58,256 nucleotides of DNA from contig JALOOU010000017.1 of NCBI GenBank assembly GCA_025454255.1, positions 1-58,256 on the forward strand, read 5' to 3'. Made by a program: the position numbers and the translations under genes. Below the pieces are notes generated by a model that made no database searches, had not been told where the DNA came from, and saw only the letters and a program-made list of their open reading frames with translations. Positions 7,531 to 15,399 of this stretch are shown here, one piece after another; positions within the stretch are counted from its first letter, which is position 1, and the number at the start of each line of letters is the position of its first letter. Source of the DNA: Desulfobacterales bacterium. Lineage in GTDB: Bacteria; Desulfobacterota; Desulfobacteria; Desulfobacterales; SpSt-501.

Positions 7531-8438
7531 TCGTGCTGACCGGGTTTCTGGGGTCCGGCAAAACGAGCTTTCTAAAGCACTTCATTGAATATCAGACCCA
7601 ACGCAGCCGGTTCGTCGCCGTTATCCAGAACGAGATCGGCGCGATCGGCCTCGACGGCAAGCTGCTCGATTACACCGTGACCGAGGTGGACGAAGGCTGC
7701 GTCTGCTGCAGCCTGGCGGGCAGCCTTGGGCGGGCGGTGCTGGGTATCCTCGCCGCCTTCTCCCCGGACACCATCATACTCGAGACCTCCGGAGCGGCCA
7801 ACCCCTTCAACCTGTTGGATGAAATGCAGGCGCTGGAGGAACTGGTGCGCTTCGACTGCACGCTGACCGTGGTGGACGCCCTCAATGCCGAGCAGACGCT
7901 TGCCGAGCACCCTGTCGCGGCCGAACAGATCCGGGCGGCGGACCTGCTGATGGTCAACAAGCAAGACCTGGTTCGGCCGGATCGGCTCGAAGTCGTCATG
8001 GAGCGGCTTCGCGAGCTGAACCCGCGTGCGCCCCGGTTCGTGACCCGCAACGGCGACCTCAATCCCGCCCTGGTGCTGGAAGTGGAGGATCGGCCGCACG
8101 ATCGGAACGCCGGGCGCGGGCCCCCTTCAACCCACCCCCCTCACCTGCAGAACGGCCTCTGGGCCAAGAGCATCCCTTTTCACCGGCCGCTCGATCACGA
8201 TGCATTCCTCAAAGCTGTGGCGGAATTTTCCCCTGCCGTCTTCCGCGCCAAGGGCGTTGTCGAATTCAGCGATTCACCCCGCCTAATGCTTTTCCAGTAC
8301 GTCAACGGCAGGCACGAGCTCTCCGTATTATCGGGGCGGCGGTTGACCGAGCGGTTCCTGACCGTGATCGGCAAGGGGGGCGACCCGGGGCGTGAACTCC
8401 TCGCCCTGCGCGCGTTGACGGCTGACGGCGCCGACTAA
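7455..8438 (+). CDS. CobW/ZNG1-family GTP-dependent metallochaperone
   Basis: G3E-family GTPase that helps load metal, often zinc or cobalt, into client proteins. Visible motifs: Walker A GFLGSGKT (residues 30-37), the metal-binding GCVCC (81-85), ETSGAANP for Walker B/switch, NKQD (168-171) for guanine recognition, and the CobW C-terminal domain from about 235 (FLKAVAEFSPAVFRAKGVVEF). GTG 7455 has a GGGGAG ribosome binding site but overlaps the previous gene by 76 bp; GTG 7509 is an alternative nearer the domain. A stretch at about 213-230 (DRPHDRNAGRGPPSTHPPH) is low-complexity and histidine-containing. Its place in the operon suggests it serves one of the neighbouring proteins. Confidence 0.88.
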   Translation: MAGPRAQGFKSIDKKSLGVDERPPLIVLTGFLGSGKTSFLKHFIEYQTQRSRFVAVIQNEIGAIGLDGKLLDYTVTEVDEGCVCCSLAGSLGRAVLGILAAFSPDTIILETSGAANPFNLLDEMQALEELVRFDCTLTVVDALNAEQTLAEHPVAAEQIRAADLLMVNKQDLVRPDRLEVVMERLRELNPRAPRFVTRNGDLNPALVLEVEDRPHDRNAGRGPPSTHPPHLQNGLWAKSIPFHRPLDHDAFLKAVAEFSPAVFRAKGVVEFSDSPRLMLFQYVNGRHELSVLSGRRLTERFLTVIGKGGDPGRELLALRALTADGAD

Positions 8439-8971
8439 GCCTGCCGGTGGGCGAAGGCATCGCGGATGCGTTGGATGTAGCGGCGGTGGTGGTCCAGGTG
8501 GACCAGCAGGAATTCGAGCGTCTCGCGCGCGTCCAGCGAGCCGCCGACGGGGTGGCGGGAAAGAGGGGTTTTGAGCTTCGCCTGGGGAACGCCCTCCGTG
8601 ATCTGCTTCAACCCGATGCGCGCTTTTTCCCAGCGGATGATCAACTCCTCCAGGGAAACCCGCCCGGTGGGTTCGAGCTCCGGCAGCGGCACCCCGACCA
8701 CGATGTCTTTTTCGAGCGCCTGCATCACCATCCGAAAGGCCTCCGGCGACTTGGGAGGCAGGCTTGCGGCGCCTGCCTGGTTCAGCCTGCGGATGTCGGC
8801 TGCGATCAGCTCCTCGGCGATGACCACATGCTCCAGATGCATCAGGATCGACCACCCGGTGGGGCCGATCCGGAAGGCGGTCTGGTCGGCGCTCAGCATG
8901 TAGATCAGGTTGAAGAGCTTCTGGCGTTTCATCTCGAGAGCGTCATAGAGCGGTTTCAGCTCGGCGATCAT
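8435..8971 (-). CDS. DinB-like protein
   Basis: Four-helix-bundle DinB-type protein of about 178 aa, starting MIAELKPLYDALEMKRQK. Candidate metal-binding histidines lie in ILMHLEHVV and in LLVHLDHHRRYIQRI near the C-terminus, as in DinB/YfiT proteins. These are often putative metal-dependent transferases of unknown substrate. A longer frame reaches 9073, but AGGGAGG eight bases before ATG 8971 fixes the start. The 3' end overlaps the stop of the convergent CobW gene by 4 bp. Confidence 0.75.
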   Translation of the reverse strand: MIAELKPLYDALEMKRQKLFNLIYMLSADQTAFRIGPTGWSILMHLEHVVIAEELIAADIRRLNQAGAASLPPKSPEAFRMVMQALEKDIVVGVPLPELEPTGRVSLEELIIRWEKARIGLKQITEGVPQAKLKTPLSRHPVGGSLDARETLEFLLVHLDHHRRYIQRIRDAFAHRQA

Positions 8972-9005
8972 GGCATGGACCTCCCTAGTTTTAGCTCTGC
9001 TCTCT

Positions 9006-9064
9006 ATTTTACCTCCGTTTGACGGCGCCATCAAATTGAAAATTGGAGCGGATTCGGATAGGAT
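9006..9064. promoter_or_regulatory. Back-to-back promoters of the DinB-like and FGE-like genes
   Basis: On the - strand TTGATG-17-TAAAAT (9006-9034) faces the DinB-like gene. On the + strand TTGAAA-17-TAGGAT (9036-9064) faces the FGE-like gene. Both have the ideal spacer, but each -10 or -35 has one or two mismatches. Confidence 0.4.
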
Positions 9065-9087
9065 TCGGCGCAACCGTTTTTAAGGAA

Positions 9088-10020
9088 ATGCATCGGCGAA
9101 TGGACCCGCAAACCATGCCAAAAGGGCCCAAGTGCCCAGCCTGCGGCGAGCCGCTCGAAAGCGGCTGGAAGATCTGCCCGGCGTGCGAGACGCCCGTGGC
9201 GCCGCCGGTCTGCCCGTCCTGTGCCCGTAGGGTGAAGGCGAACTGGAAGATCTGCCCGGAGTGCGGGGCGCGGCTGATCTGTCGGGAGTGCGGCGGCCGC
9301 TTGCCCGCCGCCGGGGCAGCCTGCCCCGCCTGCACCCAGGCAGCAGCATCCGGCCCTGCCGCCGGGGGCGATCTCATCGAGCCCGTGACCGGCATGGAGC
9401 TGGTTTTCGTGCCGGGCGGTGTCTACCAGATGGGCGATCTCTTCGGCGACGGGTGGGAGAACGAGCTGCCGGTGCGCGAGGTGCGGGTTGCGGATTTCCT
9501 GATCGGCAGATACCCGGTGACCCAGGGGCAGTGGCGGCGGGTGATGACGGAAAACCCATCGCGGTTCCAGAAGGGCGATGATCATCCGGTGGAGCAGGTG
9601 AGCTGGGCCGACGCGACGGACTTCATCCGGCGGTTGAACGCCATGGCCCCCGGTGTCCACGTTTTGGATTTGCCGAGCGAGAAAGAGTGGGAGTATGCGG
9701 CCAGAAGCGGCGGCCAGAAGCAGCTCTACGCCGGCGGGGGCGACGTGGCGGCCGTGGCCTGGTACGCCGAAAACAGCGAGGGCTCCACCCACCCCGTCGG
9801 GCGCAAGGCCCCCAACGGACTCACCCTCCATGACATGAGCGGCAACGTCTGGGAATGGTGCCGGGACCTTTACACCCCCGGGGCCTCCGACGACCGGGTG
9901 ATCCGCGGCGGCAGCTGGAATTTGGACGCCTGGAGCGCCCGCTGCAGCCGGCGCTTCGGCTTTGCCGAGGATTACTCCGGTGCGGGCCTGGGGTTCAGGC
10001 TGGTCGCCCGGATCGGTTGA
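9088..10020 (+). CDS. Zinc-ribbon / formylglycine-generating-enzyme-like (SUMF1) protein
   Basis: About 310 aa. The first 90 residues hold several zinc-ribbon CxxC knuckles (CPACGEPL, CPACETPV, CPSCARRV, CPECGARL, CRECGGRL, CPACTQ). The rest is a SUMF1/FGE-sulfatase fold: PVTGMELVFVPGGVYQMGD, YPVTQGQWRRVM, DLPSEKEWEYAARSG, DMSGNVWEWCRD, RVIRGGSW, GFRLVARI. Such domains modify sulfatases, or act as binding modules in bacterial signalling and chaperone-like roles. No sulfatase lies near, so the target is unknown. Several ATGs (9088, 9100, 9115) are possible; 9088 follows AAGGA closely. The zinc ribbons suggest a protein- or nucleic-acid-binding adaptor. Confidence 0.85.
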   Translation: MHRRMDPQTMPKGPKCPACGEPLESGWKICPACETPVAPPVCPSCARRVKANWKICPECGARLICRECGGRLPAAGAACPACTQAAASGPAAGGDLIEPVTGMELVFVPGGVYQMGDLFGDGWENELPVREVRVADFLIGRYPVTQGQWRRVMTENPSRFQKGDDHPVEQVSWADATDFIRRLNAMAPGVHVLDLPSEKEWEYAARSGGQKQLYAGGGDVAAVAWYAENSEGSTHPVGRKAPNGLTLHDMSGNVWEWCRDLYTPGASDDRVIRGGSWNLDAWSARCSRRFGFAEDYSGAGLGFRLVARIG

Positions 10021-10046
10021 TAGCGTCCCTTTTGGAAGAAGCGCTG

Positions 10047-10087
10047 AAACGGGATGGGCCCAGTGCCGCTATGGCACTCTTCACGGG
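10047..10087. terminator. Hairpin between convergent genes
   Basis: The core GTGCCGCTATGGCAC at 10061-10075 forms a stem (GTGCC/GGCAC). It lies in the 121-bp gap between the FGE-like gene (+) and livF (-). No T-run follows, so a terminator role is only suggested by position. Confidence 0.3.
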
Positions 10088-10141
10088 TCCGGTTCTCGAA
10101 TGGTGCGAGCACAGCGGCGTTTCCCCCCGCGTACGCCTGCA

Positions 10142-10852
10142 TCACATGCCCAGGTAAGCCCGGCGTATTCCGGCGTCAGCCATCAGATCGGCGGAGTCGC
10201 CCGTGCGGATCAAGCGGCCGCTTTCGAGTATGTGGGCGCGCTGCGAGAAGTGGAGCGCCTGCTCGACGTTTTGTTCGACGAGCAGGATCGTGAGGTCGTG
10301 TTCGAGTGCGGAAAGGGTGCGGTAGATGGTCTTTGTGACCATGGGGGCAAGCCCCAGGGAGAGTTCATCCACCAGCAGCAGGCGGGGCCGGCTCATGAGC
10401 GCCCGGCCGATGGCGAGCATCTGCTGCTCGCCGCCGGAGAGCGTGCCCGCGGGCTGATCCTTGCGCTTTGCGAGAATCGGGAAGAGCTCGACGACGTGGG
10501 CCATCGTCTCTTTTAGGCTGCCCCGGGCGCGCTTGGGGAAGGCGCCCATTTCAAGGTTCTCCCTCACCGACATCTCCTTGTAGACCCGGCGGCCCTCGGG
10601 CACCAGGGCGATCCCGAGCCCGGTGATCGCGTGGGGGCGCATGCCCGCCAGGGAGCGGCCGTCGAAGCGGATTTCGCCGCGCGCAGGGGGGATGGCCCCG
10701 GTGACGGCGGCCAGAAACGAGGTTTTGCCGGCGCCGTTGCTGCCTAAGATGGCGACGCGCTCCCCCTTCTCGACCGCCAGGCAGATGTCCCAGAGTACTT
10801 GGGTTTCGCCCCGACACACATCCACATGCGACACTTCCAGCAACGCAGCCAT
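10142..10852 (-). CDS. livF: Branched-chain amino acid ABC transporter ATP-binding protein LivF
   Basis: 236-aa cytoplasmic ATPase of the HAAT family, one of the pair that powers branched-chain amino acid (or related substrate) import. Walker A GSNGAGKT (37-44), signature LSGGEQQ, Walker B LLLVDELSLGLAP (Glu in place, but S instead of the usual P/T), and the LivF-type start LLEVSHVDV. It follows livG with only one base between, completing livKHMGF. The substrate range cannot be read from the sequence; neighbouring BKACE suggests amino acid or keto acid use. Confidence 0.93.
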   Translation of the reverse strand: MAALLEVSHVDVCRGETQVLWDICLAVEKGERVAILGSNGAGKTSFLAAVTGAIPPARGEIRFDGRSLAGMRPHAITGLGIALVPEGRRVYKEMSVRENLEMGAFPKRARGSLKETMAHVVELFPILAKRKDQPAGTLSGGEQQMLAIGRALMSRPRLLLVDELSLGLAPMVTKTIYRTLSALEHDLTILLVEQNVEQALHFSQRAHILESGRLIRTGDSADLMADAGIRRAYLGM

Positions 10853-10853
10853 A

Positions 10854-11573
10854 TCATTCTCCCAAGTAGGCCTGGATCACCCGCTCGTCGGTGACCACCT
10901 CCTGCGGCGTCCCCGCCATCAGCACCCGGCCCTGGTCGAGCACGATGATCCGTTCGGCGGCCTGCATGACGGCGCCCATCACGTGCTCGATCCACAAGAC
11001 CGTCAGGCCGAGTTCATCCCGGAGGCTGCGGATAAAGGCAACGGCCTGTTGGATCTCCTGGGTGTTGAGCCCGCCCATGACCTCGTCGAGCAGCAGGAGC
11101 TTGGGCTCCGTGGCCAGCGCCCGCGCCAGCTCCAGCCGTTTTTTCTGGATCACATTGAGGTGGCGGGCCTCGACGCCCTCCAACTCGGGGATCCCCACGA
11201 AATTGAGCTTTTCCCGGGCGAGGCGTTCGATCGCCGCACGCGGTTCGCCGGGCCGGCGGTTGATGGCGGCCACCATGACGTTCTCCAGGCAGCTCATGGC
11301 GCCGAAGGGCCGGCACACCTGGAAGGTGCGCGCCATCCCCATTCGGCAGACGGCGGTCGCCGGCAGCCCGGTGATATCGACGCCGTCGAACACGACCTGG
11401 CCCGAGGTGGGTTTGAAGGCGCCGGCCACGGTGTTGAAGAGTGTCGTCTTGCCGGCGCCGTTGGGCCCGATCAGGCCCACGATGCTGCCGGCATCGACCG
11501 CGAAGTCCACCTCGCTGAGCGCCTGGATCCCGCCGAAGGATTTGCTGATGTTGCGACCTTCCACTAATGCCAT
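10854..11573 (-). CDS. livG: Branched-chain amino acid ABC transporter ATP-binding protein LivG
   Basis: About 239 aa from ATG 11573, which has AGGAG nine bases upstream; a longer open frame to 11708 runs into a repeat element and is unlikely to be translated. Walker A GPNGAGKT (36-43), and the LivG-type C-terminus with WIEHVMGAVMQAAERIIVLDQG and VIQAYLGE. The signature motif region (NVIQKKRLELARALATEPKLLLLDEVMGGL) is typical of LivG. It pairs with LivF as the motor of the transporter. Confidence 0.93.
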   Translation of the reverse strand: MALVEGRNISKSFGGIQALSEVDFAVDAGSIVGLIGPNGAGKTTLFNTVAGAFKPTSGQVVFDGVDITGLPATAVCRMGMARTFQVCRPFGAMSCLENVMVAAINRRPGEPRAAIERLAREKLNFVGIPELEGVEARHLNVIQKKRLELARALATEPKLLLLDEVMGGLNTQEIQQAVAFIRSLRDELGLTVLWIEHVMGAVMQAAERIIVLDQGRVLMAGTPQEVVTDERVIQAYLGE

Positions 11574-11650
11574 GGTCTCGGCTCCTAAGTCCTTGGAAGC
11601 ATTCTGCGCCGCCTGTGCCGGCCGTTCGTCGGCAAGCGATTCCAGATTTA

Positions 11651-11707
11651 TGGGAGCGGCTTCCAGCCGCGATCCGATCGTGGTCCCGCCGTGGCGGGAC
11701 TCCCACA
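11651..11707. repeat. REP-like double hairpin element
   Basis: Nested inverted repeats in the 231-bp gap between livM and livG: outer arms TGGGAG / CTCCCA enclose two stems, GCGGCT-tcc-AGCCGC and GTCCCGCC-gt-GGCGGGAC. The layout looks like a REP/BIME intergenic element. Only one copy is seen in this window, so its repeat status in the genome is an inference. It may tune mRNA stability between livM and livG. Confidence 0.5.
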
Positions 11708-11804
11708 AAAAAATCCAACGTGCGTGAACGTGATCGCCGTATCCACGGTCCCATTCGCGGCGAAACCCTATCGAGGTTTCGGGTGAAGCGGCCGGCGGCG
11801 TCCC

Positions 11805-12728
11805 TTAGCGCGGCTTGGCCGGCCTCAGCCTGTGCCAGATCCCGATCAGCCCGTTCGGGGCGAAGCGCGCCATGACCAGCGCCACCAGTCCGTAGACCAG
11901 CACGTGATATTCGCCGTAGTCCCTGATTTTTTCAGCCAGGATGTTCAGCGTGAAAGCGCCGATGACCGGGCCGATGAAGGAGCCCATGCCGCCGATCACC
12001 GTCATGGCCAACACATAGAACTGCAGGTCCAGCGACGGGATCTCGGGGGTGATCAGCAGCAGGTAGTGGCCGTAGATGGCCCCGGCGAAGCCTGCCATGG
12101 CGCTCGCCACGGTGAACGCCAGCACGCGCATCTGCAGCACCTTGACGCCGACCGCAGCGGCGGCCGTCTCGTCGTTCTGGACTGCGCGGAAATTCATCCC
12201 CAGGTTGGAGTGGATCATGCGGTAGAGGATCACCAGGATCAGCGTGGCCGCGGCCAGCATGATGTAGTAGTAGTGCAGCTTCGAATATTCGCCCATCAGC
12301 CCCGGCACCTGCAGCCCCATGGTGCCGCGGGTGACATCGTACTCGTTGACGATGACGATGTGCAGGATCTGCGAAAAGGCCAACGTGGTGAGCGAGAGGT
12401 AGATCCCGCCCATTTTAAGGCACAGGGAGCCCAACCCTAAACCGAGGATCGCGGCCAAAACGGTACCGAGGCAGACTCCGACCCAGGGGTTGATGCCCGC
12501 CTTGGCCGCCAGGATGCCGGAGGTGTAGGCGCCGATCCCGGCCATGGCCGCATGACCGAAGGAGACTTGACCGGTGTAGCCGGCGAGCAGATTCCAGCTG
12601 GCGGCCATCATCACATAGAACAGGCTGGTGATCAGAACATGCTGCGGGTAGATGCCCAGCCCCAGCGGCAGCACGCACATGCCCGATAGAATGATCGCCG
12701 AAACCGCAGTCAGTTGTTTTCCGGTCAT
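11805..12728 (-). CDS. livM: Branched-chain amino acid ABC transporter permease LivM
   Basis: 307-aa inner-membrane permease with about eight to nine hydrophobic segments, LLAGYTGQVSFGHAAMAGIGAYTSG near 50 and the coupling-helix region MNFRAVQNDETAAAAVGVKV near 195, both typical of LivM. It starts 66 bp after livH and is followed by the REP-like element and livG. With LivH it forms the membrane channel. Confidence 0.93.
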   Translation of the reverse strand: MTGKQLTAVSAIILSGMCVLPLGLGIYPQHVLITSLFYVMMAASWNLLAGYTGQVSFGHAAMAGIGAYTSGILAAKAGINPWVGVCLGTVLAAILGLGLGSLCLKMGGIYLSLTTLAFSQILHIVIVNEYDVTRGTMGLQVPGLMGEYSKLHYYYIMLAAATLILVILYRMIHSNLGMNFRAVQNDETAAAAVGVKVLQMRVLAFTVASAMAGFAGAIYGHYLLLITPEIPSLDLQFYVLAMTVIGGMGSFIGPVIGAFTLNILAEKIRDYGEYHVLVYGLVALVMARFAPNGLIGIWHRLRPAKPR

Positions 12729-12794
12729 TATCTGTCCTTTATTGCTGAAATAAGATTCAGCGCCAGACCCGAGCCCGGCGCTGAATTTTAAACC

Positions 12795-13647
12795 CTACAT
12801 CTTGGCGCGCCCGAACAGCCCGGCCGGCCGGATCAGCAGCACCAGGATCAGGATGATGAAGCCGAAGACGTTTTTGTACCCCGACGAGATGAAGGCCGCG
12901 CCCAGGTTTTCCACCAGGCCCAGCATCAGGCCGCCGACGACGCAGCCCCACATCGAGCCCATGCCTCCCAGGACGACAACCACGAAGGCGGTGAGGGCGA
13001 TCGGCACGCCGGCGTTGGGGGTGACCGGAAAGACCGGGCTCAAAATCACCCCGGCCGCCGCCGCCAGGGCGCAGCCCAAGCCGAAGCTCAGCATGTTGAG
13101 CCGGGTGGTGTCGACCCCGTTCAGCTCCGCCATCTCCCGGTCCTGGCTGGCGGCGCGGGCGCCCGAACCAGGTCTTCTTGATCATCACGAAGACGGCGGC
13201 GATCACCGCCGCGCCGGCGGCCAGGGCCGCCAGGCGCTGGTTGCCGTAGAAAAAGAGGCCGAAGACCTCTGTGGCGCCCTTCACCCACAAGGGCGGCTTG
13301 CTGGGGTAGGGGCCGAAGATCAGCAGATAGGCGTTCTGCAGGACGATCGAGAGGATGAAGGTCAGTATCAGGGAATACATGTCGTTGCCGTAGGTCGGCC
13401 GGATGAGGGTGACCTCGATCAGGATCCCCAGCGCGAAGACCAGCGAGACGGAGAGCAGCATCGCCGCGGCGAAATTCAGGCCCAGGGCGGATGCAAACAG
13501 GTAGCTGAAGTAGCCGGCAAGAATGTAGAGCTCCCCGTGGGCGAAATTGATCACGTTCATGATGCCGACCACCAGGGACACGCCCAGGGCGGCCAAGGCG
13601 TAGATGACACCCATCACCAGGCCGTTCATGAGGGAAATCGCAAGCAC
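12795..13647 (-). pseudogene. livH: Branched-chain amino acid ABC transporter permease LivH, frameshifted
   Basis: The N-terminal half (GTG 13647, with AAGGAG six bases upstream) reads LivH (LMNGLVMGVIYALAALGVSLVVGIMNV, then NFAHGELYILAGYF) until KKTWFG. The frame then runs into basic nonsense, and the rest of LivH (QDREMAELNGVDTTRLNMLSFGLG... to LIRPAGLFGRAKM) continues in another frame down to 12795. The break is near 13160-13165 in a GC-only stretch. Comparison of the joint with the usual WFG-x-A-x-R-A-x-S-Q-D-R-E pattern suggests about five bases lost or one gained. All other liv genes are intact, so a sequencing or assembly error is a real alternative to a true pseudogene. Confidence 0.85.
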
Positions 13648-13993
13648 GCTGAGCTCCTTAATTTTTGCGGCCCGGGGGGCCGCAAAAGAGAATCGATGAG
13701 GGTGCAATGAATCGCCGGTCCGGCCCGGCCGCACCCGTCGTCTCCGCATTGGGTTGTTTCGGGCAAAGGAAGCCGGGCGGGGAGATGTCGTCGTCCCTCG
13801 CCCGGCATGTTCTCACTGAGAACCTGCTTGTGGCAACCCTCCGCAGGAGGATCGTTGCACAGGAAGATTTTCAGCAGGTTGTTTAAAAACAAGACTCAAG
13901 ATGTCAGGCTAGCCGCACGGCGATCGGTGGAGCGCAGCATATCCAAAATATGTGAGGGATCGCCGCCTGCGGCGCCGGTTTCCAGACATCCTG
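13648..13993. other. livK-livH intergenic region with stem-loops
   Basis: 346 bp without a convincing gene. It holds a perfect 10-bp inverted repeat (TTTTGCGGCC / GGCCGCAAAA, 13663-13687) just upstream of the livH ribosome binding site, and AACCTGCT / AGCAGGTT arms spanning roughly 13820-13882 around a CCTCCGCAGGAGG dyad. Such structures between a binding-protein gene and its permease commonly lower downstream expression; that role is inferred. Confidence 0.4.
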
Positions 13994-15172
13994 CTATCGT
14001 TTCAACTTGCCGGTAGCGGCCTCCGGCGGAAAGAGAACCACCTGTTTCCTGTCCTGCCATTGAATGACGAGCATGGGCGGCATCCACTGGTGGTACTCCG
14101 CCCCGCCCTTGGTCATTCCGAACTTGGCCGTGCCGCGGGTGGTCTTCAGGTTGGTCTTCTCGAGTGCATCCACCAGCTTTTCGGCATCGGTGGATTTGGC
14201 CCGGTTGATGGCATCGGCGGCGATCAAAATGCCGTCGAAGATGGAGCGCGACTTGTAGTCGGTGGGCGCCTTGCCGAAGGCCTTGTGGTAGGCCTCGCGG
14301 AAATAGACGGCCATGTCGGTCAGCTCCACCTTCTCGTGCATCGAGGAGACGAAGCATTCCAGGTTGCCGTAGTCGCCCACATTCTTCCAGAAGTCCGGCC
14401 ACAGGCTGGGCGGGCCGGCGCCGTCGAGAATGACCGCCTTGGGGCTCACGCCGGTTTCGCCGGCCTGGGCCACGAAGTAGTGCAGGCCGACCCCGTAGAT
14501 GTAGGCCAGCACCACATCCGGCTTGAAGGCCTTGATCTTCGAGAGTTCGACGTAGTGGTCCTGGCTGTTGCGCTCGGTGATCATCGATTCGAAGGGAATG
14601 CCGATCTTGGCGAGAGCGTTTTCCGTCAACTTGCCGATGCCGATGCCCCAATCGGTGTTTTCGGCGATGACATAGGCCCGCTTGAACTTCTCGGCCTGCA
14701 CCCACTTGGCGATGCTTTCGTTGACCACACCGGAGTTGGAGGGGCCGGCGCGAAAGACGTAGCGGTAGTTTTTGGCGGTGATTTCATCCGCCCAGGCCTC
14801 CACGACCACGAAGGGGATTTTCAGCCGGTTGGCCACTTCGATCTGGGCCAGGGCGGAGGAGGAGTGGCTCTCCCCCAGTACCATCGCGACCTTGTCGCGG
14901 GTGACCAGCCGTTCGAAGCCCGATGCGGCCTTGTCCGGGGCGCCGGCGGTGTCCTCGAAGGCGACCTCAAGCTTCTTGCCCATCACGCCGCCCTTGGAGT
15001 TGACGTACTCCACGGCGAGCTTGATGCCTTCGTCAAACGCCGCGCCCGTGGCGGCGGCGGGGCCGGTGCGGGGGCCGACCACGCCCACCTTGATCGTCTC
15101 CTGGGCCCAGGCGCTGCCGCAGATCAGCAGCAGCGCAGCCGTCAGAGCAGCAACAGTACGTTTCGGTTTCAT
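13994..15172 (-). CDS. livK: ABC transporter substrate-binding protein LivK
   Basis: 392-aa periplasmic binding protein of the Leu/Ile/Val type. ATG 15172 has GGAGG seven bases upstream and begins a clear Sec signal peptide (MKPKRTVAALTAALLLICG...AWA, cleavage before QETIK). The mature part has IKVGVVGPRTGPAAATGAAFDEGIKLAVEYVNSKGG and VAMVLGESHSSSALAQIEVANRLKIPFVV, typical of the family. It is the first gene of livKHMGF and has its own promoter. The ligand could be a branched-chain amino acid, an amide or an aromatic acid; the family does not settle this. Confidence 0.93.
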   Translation of the reverse strand: MKPKRTVAALTAALLLICGSAWAQETIKVGVVGPRTGPAAATGAAFDEGIKLAVEYVNSKGGVMGKKLEVAFEDTAGAPDKAASGFERLVTRDKVAMVLGESHSSSALAQIEVANRLKIPFVVVEAWADEITAKNYRYVFRAGPSNSGVVNESIAKWVQAEKFKRAYVIAENTDWGIGIGKLTENALAKIGIPFESMITERNSQDHYVELSKIKAFKPDVVLAYIYGVGLHYFVAQAGETGVSPKAVILDGAGPPSLWPDFWKNVGDYGNLECFVSSMHEKVELTDMAVYFREAYHKAFGKAPTDYKSRSIFDGILIAADAINRAKSTDAEKLVDALEKTNLKTTRGTAKFGMTKGGAEYHQWMPPMLVIQWQDRKQVVLFPPEAATGKLKR

Positions 15173-15269
15173 GCGCAGCCTCCTTCTCGATTTGGGGTGA
15201 GTCTGCAGACCGCTGGCGGCCAGCGGCCTGTCGTTTTTGATCGCAATTCCATGCGAAAACATAGCGGCG

Positions 15270-15298
15270 GTTATCGCCCAATTCGATGCGTATGTCAA
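15270..15298 (-). promoter_or_regulatory. Sigma-70-type promoter of livK
   Basis: On the - strand TTGACA (perfect -35), a 17-bp spacer, GATAAC (-10, 4 of 6). It lies about 100 bp upstream of livK. Confidence 0.6.
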
Positions 15299-15315
15299 CG
15301 GGCGGGCCCTGCGGA

Positions 15316-15344
15316 TTGACTCGGCCGGGGCTCTTGCCTATAGT
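15316..15344 (+). promoter_or_regulatory. Sigma-70-type promoter of the BKACE gene
   Basis: TTGACT, a 17-bp spacer, TATAGT. It lies about 55 bp upstream of ATG 15400 and is divergent from, and adjacent to, the livK promoter, so one regulator bound between them could control both. Confidence 0.65.
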
Positions 15345-15399
15345 CCGAATCCCTGCGGAACCCGCGCAGGGGATCAAAGGCGAAACAGCGAGGTGCTCC

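Noticed and set aside
11574..11708. N-terminal extension of LivG
   Set aside because: The extra codons run through the REP-like element, and a good ribosome site fixes ATG 11573.
13155..13170. Programmed ribosomal frameshift in livH
   Set aside because: No slippery heptamer or downstream structure typical of programmed shifts; LivH is not known to use one.
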